From: Candidatus Bathyarchaeota archaeon
GTDB lineage: Archaea > Thermoproteota > Bathyarchaeia > TCS64
Direction: 5' to 3'
Length of the DNA stretch: 11,894 bases
NCBI GenBank assembly: GCA_030669135.1
Contig: DAOVEE010000042.1
Coordinates: 1-11,894, forward strand
The notes under the pieces are model-generated. The model had not been told where the DNA came from, made no database searches, and was given only the letters and a program-made list of their open reading frames with translations. Each line of letters opens with the position of its first letter. Positions within the stretch are counted from its first letter, which is position 1. This document shows, one piece after another, positions 5,663 to 11,600 of this stretch. The position numbers and the translations under genes are program-made.

Positions 5663-5848
5663 CAGCTATTGCTGTTGTTGAGACTCTCGGTACGAGAGTG
5701 GGGGAAAGTGTTTCCTTTATTGCGTTGGTTGAAATATCGGTACCCAACACCGATGGTTGGGGTTGCCTCAACAGTTGTCCGCGTGTGGATGCCTCCACCC
5801 CTCAGGGTTCTACATAGGAAACGTGGGTCACCTGTTCCCCGCTGGGAA
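5663..5848 (-). ncRNA. Candidate structured 3' UTR or small RNA: chain of perfect hairpins
   Basis: Between the sulfatase-fold gene stop (5868) and the next minus-strand gene there is no plausible protein. Instead short perfect inverted repeats follow one another: 5663-5674 (4 bp), 5683-5699 (7 bp, loop 3), 5703-5715 (5 bp, loop 3), 5736-5754 (6 bp, loop 7), 5743-5761 (6 bp, loop 7, overlapping the former), 5762-5772 (4 bp), 5785-5798 (5 bp, loop 4), 5797-5808 (4 bp), 5835-5848 (5 bp, loop 4). On the minus strand the linkers are rich in A, as in unpaired parts of folded RNAs, so transcription with the upstream gene is favoured. It does not match RNase P, SRP or 5S RNA motifs that I know. Confidence 0.35.
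5683..5699. repeat. Perfect 7-bp hairpin
   Basis: ACTCTCG (5683-5689), loop GTA, CGAGAGT (5693-5699). It is the strongest stem of the hairpin chain. Confidence 0.6.
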
Positions 5849-5867
5849 AGGTGTTTGGTTTGTTGTG

Positions 5868-7316
5868 TTAGGTTCTGCGTTTCTTGGCGTCTCTCTCGGC
5901 GATGAGTTTCTTGGAGAAGGTTCCCGTGGGGTCGTGGATGTCGGGGTACTCGTACCAGTCGTGGCCCTGCCTGATGATCTCGTACCTGGGCGGGTCTCCC
6001 CCGATCTCGTCCCAAAGGCGTTTCCTGAGTCTCCGGCAGACTTGGAGGTTGGACGCGGCTACGTCGTTCGTCTCCTTGGGGTCGACGGTGGTGTCGTACA
6101 GCCTCTCCTCGGTGTTGTTGATGTCGGTCATGTAGACGTGTCTGTCGTCCTTGGTCCAGAGCCACGGGTAGAAGATGCAGGTGGCGTAGCTTCTGGCCGG
6201 CTCGGCGGCCCCCGTCGCTATATCCCAGACGTTGACGCCGTCCAGCCCCGTGGGCGGCGTGACTCCGGCCATCTCCATGAGGGTCACCGGTACGTCGTGG
6301 TGGGCCGCGTATGCGGGGCAGGTCTCTCCGCCGTGTTCCCCTGCGGGGCCCTTTATCATGTAGACTAGGTCCATGAGCTCGTTGTACATGTGGGCGGGCA
6401 CCTTGTGCATTATCCCGTGGTCCATTATGGGGTGCCCGTGGTCGCTCACCAGGGCGACGACGGTGTCGTCCCAGAGGCCCATCTCCTTGACCCTGTCTAG
6501 GAGCCTGCCCACGTACGTGTCGCAGTGGGTAACCTCGCCGGCGTACATCGCCAGTATGTACTCCAGCTCGCCCTCCGCGAACTCGTTGGGGCCGCCCACC
6601 GTCGGGATGATCCTCCTGCCATCGTAGGAGTCTGTGTCGAAGTACAGGTCCAGGTACTCCTTCGGCGGGTTCCACGGCTCGTGGGGGTCGAACTCCTCTA
6701 CCACCAGGAAGAAGCTCTGGTCGCCGCCGTTCCGCTCAAGCCACCTCGCGGCGGCTCCGAAGCTCCTGGGCGCGAACCAGTCCTCTTCCCCCCTCCAGTC
6801 CTGTACGTTGGCCAGGCAGTACGGGAGGCTATGCCCCACCATGCCGTACATCTCGTCGCAGGGCAGGCTGCCGGGGTCCTCCAGGTCGCCCCCGTAGGAC
6901 ACCTTGAGGTGGTCCGCCTCGTGTCCCCTTATCCACTCCCAGCTGGTGAAGCCCCTGTGAAAGTTCATGGACGGCTTGAACATGTGGTGCACCGAGGAGA
7001 AGAGGCCGGTCAGGTAGCCGTGGTGCCTGAACACCTCGGCCGCGGTGACCTGATGCGCGGGTATGGGCTGCCACCCCGGGATGAGCACCACATCGCCCTT
7101 CGCCGCCTTATAATCCCTGCACGGGAACGTCCGCATCCCCGTGTACATAGCCCTCCGGACAGGGATGGTGGGCAAAGCCTCGGGGTAGGCGTTGGTGTAC
7201 AGGACGCTCTCCGCCGCCAAGGCGTCCATGTTGGGGGTGCCGATCCAGTCGTTGCCGTAGGCCCCAACGTGGTCCCTCCGGAGGCTGTCGAGAACTATGA
7301 GAATGACGTTATGCAT
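5868..7316 (-). CDS. Sulfatase-fold (alkaline phosphatase superfamily) hydrolase with Thr nucleophile position
   Basis: The 482-residue product has the sulfatase-family order of motifs: N-terminal metal ligand region VILIVLDSLRRDH with D10, the nucleophile segment ALPTIPVRRAMYTG at 47-60, DPHEPW at 210-215, the second metal site SDHGH at 291-295 and HGIMHK with H300 and K305. In sulfatases the nucleophile is Cys or Ser of C/S-x-P-x-R, oxidised to formylglycine; here it is T50 (T-I-P-V-R), with R54 kept. Thr serves as nucleophile in phosphodiesterase and phosphotransferase members of the superfamily, so phosphate or phosphonate ester chemistry is a fair alternative to sulfate ester hydrolysis. 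No signal peptide is seen, so it is probably cytosolic. The ATG at 7316 has a TATA box about 38 nt upstream and no Shine-Dalgarno. It is divergent from the oxidoreductase operon and its 3' side runs into the hairpin chain. Confidence 0.85.
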   Translation of the reverse strand: MHNVILIVLDSLRRDHVGAYGNDWIGTPNMDALAAESVLYTNAYPEALPTIPVRRAMYTGMRTFPCRDYKAAKGDVVLIPGWQPIPAHQVTAAEVFRHHGYLTGLFSSVHHMFKPSMNFHRGFTSWEWIRGHEADHLKVSYGGDLEDPGSLPCDEMYGMVGHSLPYCLANVQDWRGEEDWFAPRSFGAAARWLERNGGDQSFFLVVEEFDPHEPWNPPKEYLDLYFDTDSYDGRRIIPTVGGPNEFAEGELEYILAMYAGEVTHCDTYVGRLLDRVKEMGLWDDTVVALVSDHGHPIMDHGIMHKVPAHMYNELMDLVYMIKGPAGEHGGETCPAYAAHHDVPVTLMEMAGVTPPTGLDGVNVWDIATGAAEPARSYATCIFYPWLWTKDDRHVYMTDINNTEERLYDTTVDPKETNDVAASNLQVCRRLRKRLWDEIGGDPPRYEIIRQGHDWYEYPDIHDPTGTFSKKLIAERDAKKRRT

Positions 7317-7353
7317 AGATTAACGGTCGCAGAGGAATGAATAACGTTTCCGC

Positions 7354-7361
7354 AATTTATA
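7354..7361 (-). promoter_or_regulatory. TATA box for the sulfatase-fold gene
   Basis: TATAAATT on the minus strand, 38 nt before the ATG at 7316, predicts a leader of about 15 nt without a ribosome-binding site. Confidence 0.6.
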
Positions 7362-7375
7362 CCGAAAAATGATAA

Positions 7376-7425
7376 TTACAGTAAATACCGCCGCGTAGTA
7401 CGATCCGAATAAGTTATTACTGTAA
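7376..7425. promoter_or_regulatory. Paired TTACNGTAA sites in the divergent promoter region
   Basis: TTACAGTAA (7376-7384) and TTACTGTAA (7417-7425) are exact inverted repeats of each other, and each is itself a TTAC-N-GTAA palindrome. Their centres are 41 bp apart, close to four helical turns. One lies just upstream of the sulfatase-fold TATA box and the other within the likely promoter of the oxidoreductase operon, fitting a shared Lrp-like or similar dimeric regulator. Confidence 0.45.
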
Positions 7426-7494
7426 GATTTCAAGTCCTTTAGAGTTGAGATGATTAGGGCGTACACGTTACCCCTTTCGCTTCAATCGTTCTAT

Positions 7495-7501
7495 GAGGTG
7501 A
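7495..7501 (+). promoter_or_regulatory. Shine-Dalgarno of the oxidoreductase gamma gene
   Basis: GAGGTGA stands 4 nt before the ATG at 7506, a strong archaeal ribosome-binding site. The matching TATA box is unclear; an AT-rich candidate lies near 7407-7420. Confidence 0.65.
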
Positions 7502-7505
7502 CAAT

Positions 7506-8066
7506 ATGGTAGAGGAGATTAGGCTTCACGGCATGGGAGGCCAGGGCGTAGTGGCCTGCGGCGAGCTCATCGCCATCGCGGCCAGCTACGAGGACAAGTT
7601 CTGCCGCGCCTTCCCCATGTACGGCAGCGCCCGCAGGGGCGCCCCGGTGCTCGCGTTCGCCCAGATCGGCCGCGAGGACGAGGCCACACGCAGCATGATA
7701 TACCATCCCGAGTACCTGCTGGTGCTGGACCCGCCCATGCCCGAAGCCATGGACATAACCCAGGGCCTCCAAGACAGAGGCGTCATCGTCTACAACACGA
7801 CGAAGACACCGGCGGAGGCCAAGACGCTCTTCAAGAAAGACATCAGGAAACTGGGCGTCGTCGACGCCACAGGCATAGCCGTGGACGTCATAAAGAGGCC
7901 GATACCTAACACGACGATCCTGGGTGCGTTTGCCAAGACCACGGGGCTGCTGAAGATGGACAGCATCTTCAAGGCCATCGAGAAGAGGTTCCCTCCGCGG
8001 CTCGCGGAGCCCAACAAGGAGACGGCCCAGGTCGGGTACGACCGGGTGGCGGTGGAGGAGTACTAG
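7506..8066 (+). CDS. 2-oxoacid:ferredoxin oxidoreductase, gamma subunit
   Basis: The gamma subunit is the domain III homologue of pyruvate:ferredoxin oxidoreductase and helps bind CoA in the acyl-CoA-forming complex. The 186-residue product has the glycine-rich RLHGMGGQGVV at 6-16, the family segment FPMYGSARRGAPV at 36-48 and an RSMIYHPEYLLVLD stretch, with a C-terminal helical part containing NTTILGAFAKTTGLL. Length is normal for the family. It is the first gene of a tight operon gamma-delta-alpha/beta: the delta ATG comes 2 nt after the TAG. The assignment to the family is firm, but the substrate (pyruvate, 2-ketoisovalerate or another oxoacid) is not shown by this subunit. Confidence 0.93.
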   Translation: MVEEIRLHGMGGQGVVACGELIAIAASYEDKFCRAFPMYGSARRGAPVLAFAQIGREDEATRSMIYHPEYLLVLDPPMPEAMDITQGLQDRGVIVYNTTKTPAEAKTLFKKDIRKLGVVDATGIAVDVIKRPIPNTTILGAFAKTTGLLKMDSIFKAIEKRFPPRLAEPNKETAQVGYDRVAVEEY

Positions 8067-8068
8067 AC

Positions 8069-8353
8069 ATGATATCGGAGTTCGACAAATCCAAGATCAA
8101 GGGACTCATCCTGAACGACATAGCCCGCAAGGGAGGCAAGTACGTCGCCAACTGGAGGGTCTACAAGCCCGTGATAGACCACGAGAAGTGCGTGGCCTGC
8201 GGCCTGTGCATAAGCTACTGCCCCGAGCAGGCCATAGAGCCCGGGGACGACGGGAAGCCCGTGATAGACTACAGGTTCTGTAAGGGCTGCGGCGTCTGCG
8301 CCAACGAGTGCCCCCAGAAGGCTATAGAGATGGTGAAGGAGGAAACGCAATGA
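8069..8353 (+). CDS. 2-oxoacid:ferredoxin oxidoreductase, delta subunit (2[4Fe-4S] ferredoxin)
   Basis: This 94-residue subunit carries electrons from the thiamine site to external ferredoxin. It has two classical CxxCxxCxxxCP motifs: C41, C44, C47, C51 and C71, C74, C77, C81, binding two [4Fe-4S] clusters. The N-terminal extension with NWRVYKPVIDHEKC is typical of delta subunits rather than free ferredoxins. GGAGG at 8054-8058 precedes the ATG by 10 nt. Its TGA overlaps the ATG of the next gene (ATGA), so translation is probably coupled. Confidence 0.95.
   Translation: MISEFDKSKIKGLILNDIARKGGKYVANWRVYKPVIDHEKCVACGLCISYCPEQAIEPGDDGKPVIDYRFCKGCGVCANECPQKAIEMVKEETQ
8338..8342 (+). promoter_or_regulatory. 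Shine-Dalgarno deciding the alpha-beta start
   Basis: GGAGG ends 7 nt before the ATG at 8350. It favours this start over the in-frame GTG at 8308, which lies inside the second cluster motif of the delta gene. Confidence 0.7.
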
Positions 8354-10449
8354 CCCAGGACTTCGACGTGATGCCCGGGAACAAGGCCGTCGCCCACGGC
8401 GTGCGCCTCGCGAGGGTCGAGGTCGTGCCCGTGTTCCCCATCACACCCCAGACCACCATCATCGAGTACATAAGCGACTTCGTCGCCAACGGCGAGCTGG
8501 ACGCAGAGTACGTCCACACGGAGGGCGAGCACAGCTGCATGGCCGTCACCCTAGGCGCGTCCATGGCGGGTGCACGCACCTTCACGGCGACGTGCAGCCA
8601 GGGCCTCGCCTACATGCACGAGGTGGTAGCACAGGCCACCAACTACCGGGCCCCCATCGTCATGGCCATAGCCAACAGGACGCTGGGCTGGTACTGGAGC
8701 CTGGGCCCCGACTACAGCGACATCATGCCCGAGATGAACCTGGGCTGGCTAGTAGGCTTCGTGGAGAGCAACCAGGAGTGCCTCGACCAGATCCTCATGA
8801 ACTACAAGATCGCCGAAGATTACCGGGTGCTCCTCCCCACCATGATGAGCCTGGACGGCTTCTACCTGAGCTACAGCCAGGAGCGGGTATACCTCCCCGA
8901 GCAGGAGGCCGTGGACGAGTGGCTGCCGCCCTACAAGGCTCCGTACCCGGTGGACCCCACCGAGAGCAAGGCGTGGCCCAGCGCCAGCCTCCCTTCGCAG
9001 CTGCACACCACCTACAGGAGGCTCCACGAGGAGGTGATGGAGGACGCCAAGAAGGTCATCGCCGAGGTCGACCGGAGCTACATGGAGAACTTCGGCCGCA
9101 GCTACGGCGGCATGGTCGAGAGGTACAGGTGCGACGACGCGGACAGCCTCATGGTCACCATGGGCAGCATGACCACCGCCGCCCGCAGGGCCGTCGACAA
9201 GCTCCGAGGCCAGGGAGAGAAGATAGGGCTGCTGAAACTCAGGTTCATGAGACCCTTCCCCAATGAGGAGATCATCGACGTCGCCGAGCAGGTGGACAGC
9301 ATAGGCGTCGTGGACAGGGTAGTCTGCCACGGAACCGGCGGAGGCATGGCCTTCATGGACGTCAAATCCGCTCTCTACAACACCGACGTCAGGGTGCCCG
9401 TCAAGAACTACGTCACGGGTCTTGGCGGCGAGGACATACCCATAGACGACCTGTACATGATGGGAAAGAAGATCATAGACAACAAGGGCAAGAAGCTGAC
9501 CAAAGAGGTCGAGTTCGTGGAGCACCCCCTACCCAGCGGCGCCCAGCCGGTCGACATACAGAGCGAGCACTGCGTGCACCCGGGCAGCGACGGCTGCGCG
9601 GGCTGCGGGGCAAGCATCATCATCAGGACCCTCCTGGACACGCTGGGCCCTAACACCATAGTCGTCGACCCGCCCAACTGCAGCGGCGTCAACTACGCCG
9701 GAGTCGTCAAGGTGCCGTGGGTGCTGGCCAACTTCGCGTCCGCCCCCGCCTACGAGACAGGCATCTACAGGGCCCTCCGCAAGAAGGGGAAGGCCGACAA
9801 GGTCTACGTCACCAGCTACAGCGGCGACGGCGGGACCGTCGACATCGGCCTCCAGAGCCTCAGCGGGGCCGCCGAGCGCGGCGAGTCCATCATCTGGCTC
9901 TGCTACGACAACGAGGCGTACATGAACACGGGCATCCAGCGCAGCGGAAGCACCCCCCTGTTCGCGGCCACCAGCAGCACGCCGGTGGGCAGCGTGTGGA
10001 AGGGCAAGCCCCAGCGCCGCAAGAACATGCTCATGATCATGGCGGCCCACAGGATACCCTACATAGCGACGGCTTCACTCGCCTACATACCGGACCTGAA
10101 GCGGAAGATCAAGAAGGCCGCCGAGGTCACCCGGAACGGCGAGGGGCTCGCCTACCTGCACGTCCACCAGCCGTGCCCCACGGGATGGTACTTCGACCCA
10201 GCCAAGACGGTGGAGGTGGGGCGGCTGGCGGTGCAGACCGGCGCGTTCCCGCTGGTCGAGGTGGACCACGGCGAGTTCAAGATAAGCGTCAAGCCCAAGG
10301 AGCTGAAGCCGGTGAAGGAGTACCTGGAGCCCCAGCGACGGTTCAGGCACATCACCGAGGAGCAGCTGGAGATACTGCAGACGTATACCAACGGCGACTG
10401 GGAGGCTCTCCTCAAGATGGAGAAAGAGGGCAGGCTCCCCTGGTACTAG
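8350..10449 (+). CDS. 2-oxoacid:ferredoxin oxidoreductase, fused alpha-beta subunit
   Basis: One 699-residue frame contains both thiamine diphosphate subunits. Residues 1 to about 395 are alpha: PITPQTT at 30-36 (substrate-binding Thr region), TEGEHS at 57-62, ANRTLGWYW at 108-116, and the domain II part with MGSMTTAARRAVD and FMRPFP. After a short linker (about 390-407), beta begins: C416 and C419 (CAGCGA), C444 (NCSG) and C609 (PCPTGW) supply the proximal [4Fe-4S] cluster, and GDGG at 492-495 with NEAYMNTG at 521-528 binds Mg-thiamine diphosphate. No stop or frameshift lies between the halves. The enzyme would oxidise a 2-oxoacid with CoA to acyl-CoA, CO2 and reduced ferredoxin. NRTLGWYWSLGPDYSD differs from the NRA segment I recall for pyruvate enzymes, so substrate stays open. 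The start is the ATG overlapping the delta stop. Confidence 0.92.
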   Translation: MTQDFDVMPGNKAVAHGVRLARVEVVPVFPITPQTTIIEYISDFVANGELDAEYVHTEGEHSCMAVTLGASMAGARTFTATCSQGLAYMHEVVAQATNYRAPIVMAIANRTLGWYWSLGPDYSDIMPEMNLGWLVGFVESNQECLDQILMNYKIAEDYRVLLPTMMSLDGFYLSYSQERVYLPEQEAVDEWLPPYKAPYPVDPTESKAWPSASLPSQLHTTYRRLHEEVMEDAKKVIAEVDRSYMENFGRSYGGMVERYRCDDADSLMVTMGSMTTAARRAVDKLRGQGEKIGLLKLRFMRPFPNEEIIDVAEQVDSIGVVDRVVCHGTGGGMAFMDVKSALYNTDVRVPVKNYVTGLGGEDIPIDDLYMMGKKIIDNKGKKLTKEVEFVEHPLPSGAQPVDIQSEHCVHPGSDGCAGCGASIIIRTLLDTLGPNTIVVDPPNCSGVNYAGVVKVPWVLANFASAPAYETGIYRALRKKGKADKVYVTSYSGDGGTVDIGLQSLSGAAERGESIIWLCYDNEAYMNTGIQRSGSTPLFAATSSTPVGSVWKGKPQRRKNMLMIMAAHRIPYIATASLAYIPDLKRKIKKAAEVTRNGEGLAYLHVHQPCPTGWYFDPAKTVEVGRLAVQTGAFPLVEVDHGEFKISVKPKELKPVKEYLEPQRRFRHITEEQLEILQTYTNGDWEALLKMEKEGRLPWY

Positions 10450-10455
10450 CCCCCC

Positions 10456-10463
10456 ATTTTTTT
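10456..10463 (+). terminator. T-run terminator of the oxidoreductase operon
   Basis: ATTTTTTT follows the TAG stop (10447-10449) within 10 nt and a C-run. No stem is needed for archaeal termination. Confidence 0.55.
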
Positions 10464-10466
10464 GAA

Positions 10467-10494
10467 AACCTGTTATAACCTGTGACCGGTTATA
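10467..10494 (+). promoter_or_regulatory. TATA box with overlapping direct and inverted repeats, DUF917 gene promoter
   Basis: TTATAAC at 10473-10479 is a TATA-like box 32-38 nt before the ATG at 10511, predicting a leaderless or near-leaderless transcript. AACCTGT occurs at 10467-10473 and again at 10477-10483, a 10-bp period, and TATAACC (10474-10480) is inverted as GGTTATA (10488-10494) with a 7-nt spacer. A repressor or activator site over the TATA box is suggested. Confidence 0.45.
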
Positions 10495-10510
10495 GTTGTC
10501 CTGAGACGAT

Positions 10511-11578
10511 ATGCCACGCATTGTCACGAAGGAGGATGTGGACGCCCTCGCCCTCGGCGGGGCGATCCTAGGAGGCGGCGGCGGGGGCTGGCCCGAGACA
10601 GGCCGCAGGACTGGCAGCCTCGCGCTGGAGATAGGCAACATAGAGCTCTGGGGCCCAGACGAGGCGGACCCAGAGTGGAGGGTCATCACGAGCGCCGCGT
10701 TGGGGGCTCCCACGGAGCGGGGGAACACCAAGCCCATGCACTACATCAGGGCGGCCCAGCTCCTCAGGGAGGTGGGCGTCGAGTTCCACGGCGTCATCGC
10801 AGCCGAGAACGGGGGCCACAACAGCTTCGGGGGCTGGCTCATAGCCGCCGCCCTCGGGCTTCCCGTGGTGGACACCCCGGGCGACGGCAGGGCCCACCCC
10901 ACCGCCATGATGGGGAGCATGGGGCTCCACCGCCTCGACTACAGGAGCGTCAAGACGGGAGTCACCGAGGGCAGCGAGGTCGTGGCGTGGGGCACCCTCC
11001 AGACCACGAGCAACGTGATACGCTCCCAGGCGCGTGACATGAAGGCGCTGATAGCCATGGCCAGGGACCCCGTGCAGGTGAGCTACACCAAGGAGCAAGG
11101 CGCCCCCGGCGCCATACAGATGGCCATAGACCTGGGCAACGCGTTCCATGCGGCCAAGAACAAGGGAGCCGAAGCCAAGGTGAAGGCGGCAACAGGGTTC
11201 CTCGGCGGCGAACTCGTCTGCAAGGGACGGATCACCGAGATGACCATCGAGGCCAAAGGCGGGTTCGACGTGGGCTTCACTACCATCAGGCAGGGCGGCG
11301 AAGAGTGGGAGCTCAGCTACGTCAACGAGTACATGACACTCGAGAAGGACGGCGAGCGGCTGGCCACGTTCCCCGACCTCATGGCGACGTTCGACGAGAA
11401 CGGCGACCCCGTTACCAGCGCCGGCCTCAAGGAGGGCCGGACAGTCTACGTTGTCAACGTGCCCAAGGAGAAGATACTCGTGGGCGACGGCAACAGGTAC
11501 AGCGAGAACTACGAGGTGGTGGAGGCAGCCCTCGGCAAGCCCATGGTCAGGCACCTAGAGGGCTACCTGAAGGGCTGA
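10511..11578 (+). CDS. DUF917 family protein (S-methyl-thiohydantoin desulfurase-like)
   Basis: The 355-residue product has the full DUF917 layout: DALALGGAILGGGGGG at 11-26, AAENGGHNSFGGW at 97-109, the DTPGDGRAHPTAMMGS block at 121-136 and a C-terminal domain ending in VGDGNRYSENYEVVEA. One characterised member of this family is a desulfurase acting on S-methyl-thiohydantoin in ergothioneine breakdown; most members are uncharacterised and often lie next to hydantoinase/oxoprolinase genes. No such partner is visible here; the upstream neighbour is the 2-oxoacid oxidoreductase operon. No Shine-Dalgarno precedes the ATG, consistent with a leaderless transcript. It ends 4 nt before a convergent gene. 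The family call is firm, the reaction is not. Confidence 0.85.
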   Translation: MPRIVTKEDVDALALGGAILGGGGGGWPETGRRTGSLALEIGNIELWGPDEADPEWRVITSAALGAPTERGNTKPMHYIRAAQLLREVGVEFHGVIAAENGGHNSFGGWLIAAALGLPVVDTPGDGRAHPTAMMGSMGLHRLDYRSVKTGVTEGSEVVAWGTLQTTSNVIRSQARDMKALIAMARDPVQVSYTKEQGAPGAIQMAIDLGNAFHAAKNKGAEAKVKAATGFLGGELVCKGRITEMTIEAKGGFDVGFTTIRQGGEEWELSYVNEYMTLEKDGERLATFPDLMATFDENGDPVTSAGLKEGRTVYVVNVPKEKILVGDGNRYSENYEVVEAALGKPMVRHLEGYLKG

Positions 11579-11600
11579 GGCCCTACCTCATCAGGGCCTC
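11577..11600. terminator. 8-bp GC-rich hairpin at the convergent gene ends
   Basis: GAGGCCCT (11577-11584) and AGGGCCTC (11593-11600) are a perfect inverted repeat with an 8-nt loop. It covers the DUF917 stop and the last codons of the minus-strand gene. It has no T-run, so it may block transcript ends or readthrough rather than act as a classical terminator. Confidence 0.45.

Noticed and set aside
5662..6675. Long 337-codon minus-strand frame overlapping the sulfatase-fold gene.
   Set aside because: Its Arg/Gly/His-rich product is typical of a shifted frame over GC-rich coding DNA; the sulfatase-fold frame has clear conserved motifs.
8308..8349. In-frame GTG giving a longer N-terminus for the alpha-beta subunit.
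   Set aside because: It lies within the second iron-sulfur motif of the delta gene; the ATG at 8350 has a well-spaced GGAGG and the classic ATGA overlap.
10568..11554. 328-codon minus-strand frame opposite the DUF917 gene.
   Set aside because: It is an antisense shadow, rich in His, Val and Leu as expected from the complement of GC-rich codons, while the plus strand has an unmistakable family signature.
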